The translations under genes and the position numbers were made by a program. From Myxococcota bacterium (lineage in GTDB: Bacteria > Myxococcota_A > UBA9160 > PR03), in the NCBI GenBank assembly GCA_028284525.1, contig JANQRO010000162.1, positions 1 through 38,440 of the forward strand: 38,440 bases of DNA. The letters run 5' to 3'. Numbering within the stretch: position 1 is the stretch's first letter; each line of letters starts with the position of its first letter. This document shows positions 22,475 through 30,099 of this stretch, one piece after another. The notes beneath the pieces are model-generated. The model was not told where the DNA came from, did not search any database, and saw only the letters and a program-made list of their open reading frames with translations.

Positions 22475-23293
22475 ATGTCCCCTCCCGCACTGGCCCACGA
22501 GCTCCACCCCGGCCCCGCCGACGCGCCCTTTCTGCTGATGGTGCACGGGATGATGTCGAGCCGCGCCCAGTGGGGCCCGAACCTCGCGGCGCTCTCCCGG
22601 GTGGTGCGGCCCGTAGTCGTCGAGCTCTGGGGGCACGGCCGCTCGCCTAGCCCCGACGATCCGGCGGCGTATACCCCCGACGCGTACCTCCGCGCTTTCG
22701 AGGCCCTCCGCGGCGAGCTCGGCGCCGAGCGCTGGATGCTCTGCGGCCAGTCGTTCGGCGCGACCCTCACGATCCGCTACGCGCTGCGCTTCCCGGAGCG
22801 CGTCCTCGCCCAGGTCTTCACCAACTCGGTCTCGGCGCTGGTCGGCCCCGACGCCGAGGCGCGCGCGCGACGCGGGGTCGCGAAGATGGCCGCGGCCGTG
22901 GAGGCCCGCGGGCGGGCGGCGATCGACGCGCACCCGCCTCACCCCCGCAACGCCCGACGGCTCTCCCCGGCGATCCAGGATGCGCTGGTGCGCGACGCCG
23001 ATGCGCTCGACCCCGCCGGGCTGGTCCATCACCTCCGGGTGACGGCGCCGGTCGCGTCGCTCCACGCCGAGGTCGGGCGTCTGCGTGTCCCGACCCTCCT
23101 CGTGTGTGGCGAGCGCGAGGGGCGCTTCGAGCGCTACCGGCGTTTCGCCGGGCAGACGATCCCCGGGCTCGAGGTGGCGGGGCTCGAGGCCGGCCACGCG
23201 GTGAACCTCGAGGCGGCGGCGGGCTTCGACGACGCGGTCACGGCCTTCCTGGGCCGACATCTCCCGTCGCGGCCACGCGACGAGGGGGTCTAG
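22475..23293 (+). CDS. Alpha/beta hydrolase
   Basis: A 272-residue canonical alpha/beta hydrolase: oxyanion loop VHGMMSSRAQW (23-33), ELWGHGRSPSP (50-60), nucleophile S93 in GQSFG, and catalytic H241 in AGHAVN. The acid position reads CGEREGRF, with glutamate rather than the usual aspartate. The fold marks are those of haloperoxidase-like or meta-cleavage-product-like hydrolases, but the substrate is unknown. No ribosome binding site is visible, and a TACGCT hexamer ends 11 bases before the ATG, so a very short leader is likely. Its stop shares the CTAG palindrome with the convergent amidohydrolase. Confidence 0.88.
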   Translation: MSPPALAHELHPGPADAPFLLMVHGMMSSRAQWGPNLAALSRVVRPVVVELWGHGRSPSPDDPAAYTPDAYLRAFEALRGELGAERWMLCGQSFGATLTIRYALRFPERVLAQVFTNSVSALVGPDAEARARRGVAKMAAAVEARGRAAIDAHPPHPRNARRLSPAIQDALVRDADALDPAGLVHHLRVTAPVASLHAEVGRLRVPTLLVCGEREGRFERYRRFAGQTIPGLEVAGLEAGHAVNLEAAAGFDDAVTAFLGRHLPSRPRDEGV

Positions 23294-24720
23294 GACCCGA
23301 GGAGCGCCGCGGCCTCTCGCTCGACCGAGGTGCCCCGGAAGAACTCCGGGTTCGACTCGCCCCAGAAACGCACTGGGTTGGTGAACACGAAATCGCGGAA
23401 GTCGTCGGCGTTCATCAGACCCGTCTCGACCAGCTCGTGGGCCTCGGGCAGGACGCCCGCCATGTCGGCCACGTCGAAATGGCCGATGTCGGAACCGAAG
23501 AGGGCGTGGAGCGGGTCGCCAAAGGGCAGCGTCTTGCGGTCGAAGGCGAGGGCGTTCATGCGGTCGTCGGCCTCGCATCCGAAATAGAAGTTCTTGGCGA
23601 AGAGTGCGCTGAAGTCCCGCTTCGACTCGATCTCGCAGGCCGAAAAGTCGTCGAGGTGCTCGACTCCGCCGGTTTCCACCGCCCCCTTCGACGTGTAGGC
23701 GAGGTCGAGGGCGGCGCCGCCGCGCAGGGCATCGACGATCGCGGGGCCCCCGTAGCGGCCCGCGAGCTCTTCGAGGAGCGCCTCGTCGAGGTTGGCCGGG
23801 TTCACCTCCTCGAGCGCCTCGAGGTTGCGTTTCTCCCAGTGCTCGATGAGGTCGGCGTAGAGCTGGGCGGCCCAGCCGACACCGCCTTCGAGAAAGGCGA
23901 ACTTGAGCGTGGGGAACCGCCGGGTGACCCCGCCGAGGAAGAGCGCCTTGCAGACCGCTTCCCCGGCGGATGCGAAGTGACCCACGTGGTTGTAGACGAA
24001 GTTCGACGGAGAGTTGCGCAACGCGTAGCCCCGACCGCCGGAGTGAAAGGTCGGGACGACGCCGAGCTCGACACACTTCGCCCACACCGGGTCGTAGTCG
24101 TGGTCGCTGTCGATGCCGAAGACCTCGTGCCAGGTGCCCTTGCCCCCCTCCGCCGTCTCGAACGATCGGCGGATCATGCTGGCCATCAACACGACCTTGA
24201 GGCCGAGTTCGCCCACGGCGTGCTCGAGCTCGGCGATGGCCTCCTCGGGCGTGTGCATCGGGATCACCGCCGCGGGCGTCATGCGGTCGGCGACGTCGGC
24301 GAAGTGCTCGGCGCTGAAGACGTTGAAGGCGCGCGCCGTGACGCGACGCACCTCGGTGTCCTCGTTCGCCGTGACGACGAGACCCATCGTCGGGTAGAGG
24401 ATGCCGAAGTCGATCCCGAGCTCGTCCATCCGCTCGTGGAGCAGCCGTGGCAGCATCGCCGTCGCGCGGTCGCGGGTGTTCTTGGTCGGCAAGGCCCAGA
24501 ACGCCTGCTGGCCGATCCGCCGTCGGCGTCGCTCGGCCAGCGACATCGACAGGTGCTCCTCGACCATGTTGGCGAAGGTGGAGAAGCCCTGGACGGCCTT
24601 GTCGCCACCGATCTGTCGCATCCGCTCCCGCACCTGCGGCCCGAACTCGAGCCAGTGTCCATCGGCATCGACGACGGGGTGGGAGAGCTGGGAACGAAGC
24701 TCGGACGCGCTCGCGGTCAT
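23290..24720 (-). CDS. Amidohydrolase-2 family metal-dependent hydrolase/decarboxylase
   Basis: A 476-residue TIM-barrel protein of the amidohydrolase-2 family (ACMSD-like). VVDADGHWLEF (16-26) gives the first metal site, with D-x-D-x-H (D18, D20, H22) instead of H-x-H. H226 in FHSGG, H244/H247 in YNHVGH and D410 in GSDIGHFDV supply the others. GILYPTMGL and FAFLEGGVGW are typical of large members found beside oxygenases in aromatic and terpenoid degradation. Many relatives are decarboxylases or hydratases rather than amidases. The start at 24720 begins at the conserved N terminus; upstream frames are open but not protein-like. It lies 119 bases after the di-heme cytochrome gene, behind a strong hairpin, so it likely has its own transcript. 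Confidence 0.9.
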   Translation of the reverse strand: MTASASELRSQLSHPVVDADGHWLEFGPQVRERMRQIGGDKAVQGFSTFANMVEEHLSMSLAERRRRRIGQQAFWALPTKNTRDRATAMLPRLLHERMDELGIDFGILYPTMGLVVTANEDTEVRRVTARAFNVFSAEHFADVADRMTPAAVIPMHTPEEAIAELEHAVGELGLKVVLMASMIRRSFETAEGGKGTWHEVFGIDSDHDYDPVWAKCVELGVVPTFHSGGRGYALRNSPSNFVYNHVGHFASAGEAVCKALFLGGVTRRFPTLKFAFLEGGVGWAAQLYADLIEHWEKRNLEALEEVNPANLDEALLEELAGRYGGPAIVDALRGGAALDLAYTSKGAVETGGVEHLDDFSACEIESKRDFSALFAKNFYFGCEADDRMNALAFDRKTLPFGDPLHALFGSDIGHFDVADMAGVLPEAHELVETGLMNADDFRDFVFTNPVRFWGESNPEFFRGTSVEREAAALLGS

Positions 24721-24800
24721 CGGGGCCTCCTCGGCGGAGCCACGGTGTCCGGAGGATCCGGGGGGCCCGCGCGGGAGAGGATACCCGAGCGGCGAGGTCT

Positions 24801-24836
24801 CGTGGGCGCTCGCGGGTCGTTCCGCGAGCGCCCACG
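24801..24836 (-). terminator. 15-bp perfect hairpin after the di-heme cytochrome gene
   Basis: CGTGGGCGCTCGCGG (24801-24815) and CCGCGAGCGCCCACG (24822-24836) form a perfect 15-bp stem with a 6-base loop, ending four bases from the cytochrome stop. There is no U tract on the minus strand, but the stem is the longest in the window and probably terminates or stabilises that mRNA. Confidence 0.65.
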
Positions 24837-24839
24837 CGG

Positions 24840-26681
24840 TCAGGGCAGCTCGGGCGTGTAGGCGATGCTGCGTCGCAACGCGACGATGTGCGATCGCACC
24901 TGCTGGAGCAGGTAGACGTCTCGCTTCTTGACCGCGAACTCCATCCGCCACTTGAGGCTCGGGATCTGGAATCGCTGGATCGAGTAGAGCGGCTTGCCCG
25001 TGTCGCACTTCAGGCTCGTGAAGGGATCCTCGACCCCGTTCATCCCGCCACCACCGTAGCCGGGGAAGGCGCCGTACCCGGGGAGCGTGCCGTAGCCTCC
25101 GTAGCCGCCACCACCGTACGAGCCGAGGTGGCCCGACTTCTGTTTGCGCGGCGCGAGCACGTCGACGACGTCGTCGAGGTTGAAGCCACAGTGCATCGCG
25201 GCCAGGTCGGTGCGCACGTTCTCGCCCTGGTTGTAGTAGTGGATGCGGTCGATCGTCTCGTCGATCAGTCGTTCGCAGTCGCGCAGACTGTAGAAGGCGC
25301 TCATCGCCCGCAGCGTGCGGCCCATCTCGGCGATCGAGTACTCGCCCATCGCATCGAGGAAGTCGTCGAGCTCGTCGATGTGTTGGTTGCCCGAGCGGTC
25401 GCCGTTCGCGGGGATGGAGAGGAGCCCCTGGAGCGCGGTGTGGATCTCCGAGGTCGTGAACGGCTCCCGGAAATAGAAGGTCGAGGCGCCTTCGATTCCA
25501 CCACAGGCTTCGATGTCGTCGCCGCCCCCGTACTTCGTGCTGATGATGGCGCTGTTGTGAAAAAAGATCTCCTTGCGGGTCGCTTCGATCAGCGGCTGGA
25601 TGTTGAAGGCCTCGAAGCCCCCTCCACCACCCGGCGGAACGATGAACCCCCCCTCGTCCTCGGGTAGGAAGACGCCGGTGAGGGCGCTGAGACGCTCGGC
25701 CTCGTGGTTCACGTCGGAGTGCTGGAGGATGTTGGGCCCGACTCGCGTGGTGCTGGTGGGCCCAAAGCCGGCCCCGCCGTGCTGGTGACAGATGTTGCAG
25801 CTGGCTTCGTTGCTCAGGTACACGGCCTTCCCGGCCTCGGCGCCGGCGTCCTTGAAGAACATCTCGAAGCCGAAGTCCGGGTGTGTCGTGTCGGTCTGGC
25901 GGTTCTTGAGAAAGAACTGCTCTCGCCGCCCGAGCCACTGCGAGAAGATGTCGAGGTCGTCGAGCTCCTGGGGGGTGGCAAAGCGGAAGTCCGGGGTCTC
26001 GCCGGGACCGGCGTTCTGCGCGGCGACCCGGGCCAGCGTCTTGGGGAAGTGCTGGGCGATCGCGCCGTTCGGGAAGGCGCGGAGGGTGCCGTCGGCGTCG
26101 GGGTCGATGTTGCCGTGGTGGGGATTCGTCGGCGCCGCGTTGCCTGCCCAGCCCACCCGCACGACGGGTCCGAAGACGGTCGTGAGGTCGCCTTCCGCCC
26201 CGTGGAAGGGAGCGAAGGGCCCATCCAGGCGAGCGAGCGGACCCACCGTCATCGAGCCCCGGAAGAAGGGGCCGTGGGTGCCCGGGTCGTCGTCGGGCGG
26301 TTGCGCCAGTCCGCCTTCCACGTTGAAGAGGGCGCGCTCCAGCACCCAGGTGTCGTTCTCGAGCTGGGGCACCGTGCTCGCGAGCACGAGGGCTTTGTCC
26401 GACGGGCTCATCTTGGCGATGACGCTCGGGTAGATGTTGTACTGCTCCTCGGGGAGATGACAGGTCTTGCAGGTGCGGCCGTTGCCGTCGAAGGTCTCCT
26501 CGGTGAAGACCTCGAACCCCCGGTCGATCATCTGGAGCTGCTCGAGGCTGAGGTCTGCGGCGGCCGGTGTGACCACCAGACAGGCGGCGACGCCGACGGC
26601 GATCTTCCCGCCGAGTGCGGCCCGCCTCCTGCGAGGTGAGGGTGCGGGTCGCAATTCCGTTCTCCGATCCAGTCGGGTCAT
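24840..26681 (-). CDS. Di-heme c-type cytochrome (CCP/MauG- or RoxA-like), exported
   Basis: A 613-residue exported protein. A charged start (PRRRR) then ALGGKIAVGVAACLVVTPAAA gives a signal peptide cut near residue 42. Two heme-c sites are present: C71-KT-C74-H75 and C295-NI-C298-H299. Their spacing of about 220 residues and the total size recall di-heme peroxidase-like oxidoreductases and the larger rubber-oxygenase-type enzymes, but no family can be fixed. Residues 520-547 form a glycine/tyrosine-rich flexible stretch (GGGGYGGYG, then PGYGAFPGYGGGG), unusual in this superfamily. The ATG at 26681 is preferred over one at 26702 because AAGGGAGAG precedes it by four bases. A structured leader lies at 26748-26790. 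Confidence 0.88.
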   Translation of the reverse strand: MTRLDRRTELRPAPSPRRRRAALGGKIAVGVAACLVVTPAAADLSLEQLQMIDRGFEVFTEETFDGNGRTCKTCHLPEEQYNIYPSVIAKMSPSDKALVLASTVPQLENDTWVLERALFNVEGGLAQPPDDDPGTHGPFFRGSMTVGPLARLDGPFAPFHGAEGDLTTVFGPVVRVGWAGNAAPTNPHHGNIDPDADGTLRAFPNGAIAQHFPKTLARVAAQNAGPGETPDFRFATPQELDDLDIFSQWLGRREQFFLKNRQTDTTHPDFGFEMFFKDAGAEAGKAVYLSNEASCNICHQHGGAGFGPTSTTRVGPNILQHSDVNHEAERLSALTGVFLPEDEGGFIVPPGGGGGFEAFNIQPLIEATRKEIFFHNSAIISTKYGGGDDIEACGGIEGASTFYFREPFTTSEIHTALQGLLSIPANGDRSGNQHIDELDDFLDAMGEYSIAEMGRTLRAMSAFYSLRDCERLIDETIDRIHYYNQGENVRTDLAAMHCGFNLDDVVDVLAPRKQKSGHLGSYGGGGYGGYGTLPGYGAFPGYGGGGMNGVEDPFTSLKCDTGKPLYSIQRFQIPSLKWRMEFAVKKRDVYLLQQVRSHIVALRRSIAYTPELP

Positions 26682-26747
26682 GCCACTCTCCCTTGCTGTC
26701 ATCGCTGCAGCGCGTCTTGGCCTTCTGGCCTCCTTGGGGGGCGTCTC

Positions 26748-26790
26748 ACCTGCGGGACCCTTCGGAGACGGGGATCTCCGACCCGCAGGT
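26748..26790 (-). promoter_or_regulatory. Nested hairpin in the 5' leader of the di-heme cytochrome gene (candidate cis-regulatory RNA)
   Basis: Read on the minus strand: ACCTGCGGG, T, CGGAGA, a TCCCCG loop, TCTCCG, AAGGGT, CCCGCAGGT. The outer arms pair perfectly over 9 bp and the inner arms over 6 bp, with an asymmetric internal loop (one base against six). A further GGCC-AGAA-GGCC hairpin follows at 26719-26730. The element lies 67 to 110 bases before the start codon. It does not match glycine, cobalamin or c-di-GMP riboswitch consensus that I can recall. It could be a protein-binding leader, an attenuator or an unassigned riboswitch. Confidence 0.5.
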
Positions 26791-26848
26791 CCGCCTACAA
26801 AGTGCCCGTTTCGATGGGGATTGCGCCGGTATTTCCACAACGGAAACC

Positions 26849-26865
26849 CGGTAGTGCCCCTACCG
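26849..26865. promoter_or_regulatory. Operator-like dyad CGGTAG-N5-CTACCG upstream of the cytochrome gene
   Basis: CGGTAG (26849-26854) and CTACCG (26860-26865) are exact inverted repeats around five bases, next to a second dyad TTTCC-N5-GGAAA (26832-26846). The position, about 170 bases upstream of the cytochrome start and ahead of the structured leader, fits an activator or repressor site. No regulator gene is nearby. Confidence 0.35.
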
Positions 26866-27042
26866 ACTCTCAGGGATGCGGGCGGGCCCTCGGGGACGGT
26901 CGCGCCGCTCGGAGCGGTCTTCCGGGGGTAGGGCGCTCGCAGCGCGACCGCGTCGCTCCCGTCGAGCCGCGATCGCGGCGCCCCGTGCGCAGTCGAGACG
27001 CGGGACAACCGGCTGGCGGCGAATCGCGTCTGCGGCTGCGTC

Positions 27043-27966
27043 TCAGGCCGGGACTTCGCCTTCGACGATCGTCCGCCACATCTCGCGGCGATATCCGTCG
27101 TGGTCGTTGGAGGCGTGGTGCATACAGGCGCGGTTGTCCCAGAGCGCCAGCGTCCCGGGCTCCCAGCGCAGCCGACAGGTGTAGAGGGGCTGGAGGATGT
27201 GGCCGCACAAGAAGTCGACCAGCGGGCTCGCCTCCTCGGTGCGGAGTCCCTCGATGCCCACGGTGTAGGTCGGACACACGTAGAGGCTCTTCGCGGCGGT
27301 CTTCGGGTGGGTGCGCACCAGCGGGTGCACGGCGCCGTCGACCAGGGTGCGCTCCTCGACGTCCATGTCGATCGACGTGACCTTGACGTCCATCCCGTCG
27401 GGGGTGTGCCGGCGCAGTCCCGCCAGCACTTTGCGCGCGGACATGTGCACCTTGAGCCCCACCAGGAGCTCCTGCATCCCCGGGCTCAAGGTCTGGTAGG
27501 CCAGCTCGGTGTTGGCGTAGAGGGTGTCGCCGCCATAGGGGGGGATCTCCGCGCCGTAGAGCAGGCTCACCGCCGGCGGGCGCTCGAGAAATGGCGAGTC
27601 GGTGTGCCAGTTGCCGCCAAAGATCATCGGCGAGCTCTCGTCCGCCTCCTTCACCACCCGCTGGACGTTGGGGTGCCCCTCGACCCCCGCCGTGTAGGCG
27701 TCGACGCCGAAGTTCCCGAAACGCAAGGTCAGCTTCTCCTGGTCCTCGAAGCGCGCCTGTTGGTCGCGCAGGTACACCATCTTGTGGCGGTAGAGCGCGT
27801 GTTCGAGCTCGGCGAACTGCGCGTCGTCGATCGCGCGGATGTCGATCCCGCGAATCTCGGCGCCCATCGCGCTGGAGAGCGGAAGTGCCTGGAGGTGCCG
27901 GTAATCCGCGGCGCGGTTGTCGAAGCGGCCGGAGGGCTGGGTGTGCGGGGCCTCGAGGATCGCCAT
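27043..27966 (-). CDS. TauD/TfdA-family 2-oxoglutarate-dependent dioxygenase
   Basis: A 307-residue Fe(II)/2OG dioxygenase. The family metal triad is H121-T-D123 in GGNWHTDSPF and a histidine at 283 in ACMHHASND, followed by the 2OG-binding arginine in YRREMWR. ALSSAMGAEIRGIDIRA is the usual N-terminal strand. Such enzymes hydroxylate next to sulfonate, ether, sulfate or carboxyl groups and release them; the substrate is unknown. The ATG at 27966 has GGGGAG just upstream. It is divergent from the small gene at 28023, with only 56 bases between them. Confidence 0.92.
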   Translation of the reverse strand: MAILEAPHTQPSGRFDNRAADYRHLQALPLSSAMGAEIRGIDIRAIDDAQFAELEHALYRHKMVYLRDQQARFEDQEKLTLRFGNFGVDAYTAGVEGHPNVQRVVKEADESSPMIFGGNWHTDSPFLERPPAVSLLYGAEIPPYGGDTLYANTELAYQTLSPGMQELLVGLKVHMSARKVLAGLRRHTPDGMDVKVTSIDMDVEERTLVDGAVHPLVRTHPKTAAKSLYVCPTYTVGIEGLRTEEASPLVDFLCGHILQPLYTCRLRWEPGTLALWDNRACMHHASNDHDGYRREMWRTIVEGEVPA

Positions 27967-28022
27967 GGCTCCCCGAGTATGCACCAGGTACTCTGGAGCG
28001 CCGAGCGACGCGGAGGCAGACC

Positions 28023-28211
28023 ATGGGCGAACACACCCCGAAGGACGCCCCGAATCGACCCGAAGACGCTGCCCGCAGCCCCGAAGACGCGGCGCAGACC
28101 CGCGCCCGGGTCGGCGCCAACATGAGCTACTGGGCGAGACGGATGCGGAAGTACGCCGCTCCGGCCGAACCCGCGCCCAAGCCCACCGCGGAGCCCGAGG
28201 AGACGCCGTGA
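28023..28211 (+). CDS. Small protein of unknown function coupled to a DDN-like gene
   Basis: A 62-residue protein: an acidic/proline start with repeated P-E-D-A-A units (NRPEDAARSPEDAAQ), a central amphipathic stretch RARVGANMSYWARRMRKYAA, and a proline/glutamate-rich tail. GGAGG precedes the ATG by eight bases. Its TGA overlaps the GTG of the next gene in GTGA. Composition and size suggest a disordered linker or membrane-edge peptide around one basic helix. The tight coupling to a deazaflavin-type reductase suggests a partner or assembly role, but this is inference; I do not recognise a family. Confidence 0.65.
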   Translation: MGEHTPKDAPNRPEDAARSPEDAAQTRARVGANMSYWARRMRKYAAPAEPAPKPTAEPEETP

Positions 28212-28663
28212 GCGAGCGGGCCCGGGGTCCGGGTCGCCCTCCGCCGCGCTGGCTCCTCAAGACGTTGACCCGCATCCACCTGCTCGCGAACCGTCTGAGC
28301 GGCGGGCGTCTCGGGAACGACCTGGGTGGGCTCCCCATGTGCTTCGTCGAGATGACCGGCGCGCGGAGCGGGCGCCCGCTGTCGGTGCCGCTGCTCCACA
28401 TCCCCTACGGTGAGGGGGTGCTCCTCGTCGCCACCCAGGGTGGTGCGCCCACGGACCCGGTCTGGACCCACAACCTGCGCAAGCACCCCGATATCGCGGT
28501 GGTCCGTTCCGGCGAGCGCCGCGCCCTGCGCGCCCGCGCCGCGAGCCGCGACGAGAAGCGCGAACTCTGGCCGATCTGCGAGGCGGCCTATCCGACCTTC
28601 GCCCAGTATCGCCGACGCACGACCCGCGACATCCCGATCTTCGTATGCGAGCCCGCGTCCTGA
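28208..28663 (+). CDS. Nitroreductase/deazaflavin (F420)-dependent family protein, DDN-like
   Basis: A 151-residue split-barrel protein related to the F420H2-dependent quinone reductase Ddn. The N-terminal basic helix (RWLLKTLTRIHLLANRLSGGRLG) often contacts the membrane. Then come the cofactor-binding core CFVEMTGARSGRPLSVPLLHIPYGEGVLLVATQGG and WTHNLRKHPDI, the family signature WxHNLxxxP. It starts at GTG 28208, overlapping the stop of the upstream small gene. Members reduce quinones or nitro compounds with F420H2, or bind related flavins. Confidence 0.88.
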   Translation: MSERARGPGRPPPRWLLKTLTRIHLLANRLSGGRLGNDLGGLPMCFVEMTGARSGRPLSVPLLHIPYGEGVLLVATQGGAPTDPVWTHNLRKHPDIAVVRSGERRALRARAASRDEKRELWPICEAAYPTFAQYRRRTTRDIPIFVCEPAS

Positions 28664-28883
28664 CCGAGCCCACATCAGCAACGCGATCAGTCCAGCCCCG
28701 GTGTTGGTCACCGTCCCGTGCCGTGCCCCGCGGCGGCATGCACGTTCTCTCGGTGATGGGTCGTGCCGCTCTGGCTCGCGGATCTCTTCGACGAGGCGAC
28801 GAGCGCCCGGGTGAGCAGCGCCCTCGCGGGAATCGCGGTGGGCGGATTCTTCTCGTGGAACCGCTACACGGAACGAGGTGTGA
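28664..28883 (+). other. Intergenic region between DDN-like and crotonase genes
   Basis: 220 bases. From 28763, just after a stop, about 37 codons with strongly GC-ending third bases read PLWLADLFDEATSARVSSAL, then AGIAVGGFFSWNRYTE; after that the codon pattern breaks down. This may be a scrap of a lost gene; it has no stop of its own before the crotonase. Nothing else is seen. Confidence 0.3.
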
Positions 28884-29705
28884 ATGGAGCTCAAGGCCAC
28901 ACGCATGGACATCGCCGACCGGATCGGCACGATCCGGCTCTCCCGGCCCCACCGCCGCAACGCCTGGACCGGCCGGATGCACACCGAGTACCGCTGGTGT
29001 CTCGAGCAGCTGAACGACGATCCCGCGGTGGGGGCGATCGTCGTCACCGGCGAGGGCGACAGCTTCTGCGTGGGCGCAGACTCCCAGGCGCTCGAGGGCC
29101 ACGTCGAGCGCGGGGGCTACGACCCGGGCACCCCGGATCCGCTGGCCCAGCCCGGCTACGGCACTGCCCCCGAGTTCGACGCCACCTTCGCCTTCCACTT
29201 CGGGTTGCGGAAGCCGGTGATCGCGGCGCTCAACGGGGCCGCAGCTGGCGCGGGTCTGGCGCTCGCCTGCTACGCCGACCTGCGCTTCGCGGTGCCCGGC
29301 GCGAAGCTCACCACCGCCCACGGCAAGCTCAACCTCCCCGCCGAGTTCGGGCTCTCCTGGCTCCTCCCCCGCATCGTCGGTCTCACCCGCGCCAACGATC
29401 TCCTGCTCACGAGCCGCGTCTTCCTGAGCGACCAGGCCTACGAGTGGGGGATGATCAACGAGCTGGTGGATCCCGGCGAACTCGTCGCCCACGTCCACGA
29501 CTACGCCGCGCGACTCCTGGAGTCCGTGTCGCCCAACTCGCTGCGGCAGACGAGATGGCAGATCTACCGCGACCTCCACCGCGACGTCGCCTCCGCCGTG
29601 CGCGACTCCGAAGCGATGGTGAACGGAATGATGGGCGAACCCGACTACGCCGAAGCGGTCCGTGCCTTCCTCGAAAAGCGCCCTCCGAAGTGGGGCCAGA
29701 GCTGA
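28884..29705 (+). CDS. Enoyl-CoA hydratase/isomerase family protein (crotonase fold)
   Basis: A 273-residue crotonase-fold protein. The CoA-binding and oxyanion regions are present: ADRIGTIRLSRPHRRNAW, VVTGEGDSFCVGADSQAL and ALNGAAAGAGLALACYADLRFA. The catalytic region reads LNLPAEFGLSWLLPRIVG, with a glutamate where the second catalytic acid of hydratases lies and the FGLSWLLP form seen in many uncharacterised members. It may hydrate, isomerise or cleave an acyl-CoA; the exact reaction is not certain. GAGGTG precedes the ATG. The 3' end is followed at once by the tandem-repeat array. Confidence 0.9.
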   Translation: MELKATRMDIADRIGTIRLSRPHRRNAWTGRMHTEYRWCLEQLNDDPAVGAIVVTGEGDSFCVGADSQALEGHVERGGYDPGTPDPLAQPGYGTAPEFDATFAFHFGLRKPVIAALNGAAAGAGLALACYADLRFAVPGAKLTTAHGKLNLPAEFGLSWLLPRIVGLTRANDLLLTSRVFLSDQAYEWGMINELVDPGELVAHVHDYAARLLESVSPNSLRQTRWQIYRDLHRDVASAVRDSEAMVNGMMGEPDYAEAVRAFLEKRPPKWGQS

Positions 29706-29709
29706 CCGG

Positions 29710-30090
29710 CAAGCGCAGCGGCGGCAGCCGCGGAGCGCGCAGCGTGGGCGAAGCCCACGCGAAGTCAGACAGCGGGACACCGCAGATCTGGGCGCACCGA
29801 GCGGCAAGCGCAGCGGCGGCAGCCGCGGAGCTCGCAGCGTAGGCGACGCCCACGCGAAGTCAGACGGCGTCAAGCGCAGCGGCGGCAGCCGCGGAGCGCG
29901 CAGCGTGGGCGAAGCCCACGCGAAGTCATACAGCGGGACACCGCAGAGCTGGGCGCACCGAGCGTCAAGCGCAGCGGCGGCAGCGGCGGAGCGCGCAGCG
30001 TGGGCGACGCCCACGCGAAGTCAGACAGCGTCAAGCGCAGCGGCGGCAGCCGCCGCGCAGCGTGGGCGACGCCCACGCGAAGTCGCACAG
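29710..30090. repeat. Tandem palindromic-repeat array (about 161-bp superunit)
   Basis: Five copies (R1-R5) of a 59-66-bp unit that starts CAAGCGCAGCGGCGGCAG begin at 29710, 29805, 29871, 29966 and 30032. A 30-bp spacer (S) starting GGACACCGCAGA follows R1 and R3. The order is R-S-R, R-S-R, R: two exact-length 161-bp superunits (29710-29870 and 29871-30031) plus a last copy lacking four bases. R1 and R3 differ by one base. Each R holds a strong dyad, GTGGGC-GAA-GCCCAC in odd copies and GTGGGCG-A-CGCCCAC in R4 and R5 (R2 has one mismatch). The array fills the gap between two convergent genes and probably forms bidirectional hairpins. No open protein is credible, although the minus strand repeats the peptide DFAWASPTLRAPRLPPLRL. 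Confidence 0.9.
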
Positions 30091-30099
30091 CTCGAGACC

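Larger units (their letters stand above)
26682..27042. other. Intergenic region between TauD-like and di-heme cytochrome genes
   Basis: 361 bases, no gene. The half near the cytochrome (26700-26870) is less GC-rich than its surroundings and holds the nested hairpin (26748-26790), an AAGGAGG-like stretch (26729-26735 on the minus strand) too far from any start to be its ribosome site, a TTTCC/GGAAA dyad (26832-26846) and the operator-like dyad at 26849-26865. The part near the TauD stop shows nothing recognisable. Confidence 0.6.

Noticed and set aside
26790-26810. Sigma-54-type GG-N10-GC promoter before the cytochrome gene
   Set aside because: GGGCACTTTGTAGGC on the minus strand meets only the minimal spacing; the TTGC half is not present, so chance is likely.
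28257-30014. Long minus-strand frame through the repeat array and opposite the crotonase
   Set aside because: The peptide repeats DFAWASPTLRAP only because the DNA repeats; the remainder mirrors the crotonase and DDN-like genes.
29710-30090. CRISPR array
   Set aside because: Units are 59-66 bp and mostly abut; the only spacers are two nearly identical 30-bp copies, not unique sequences, and no cas gene is near.
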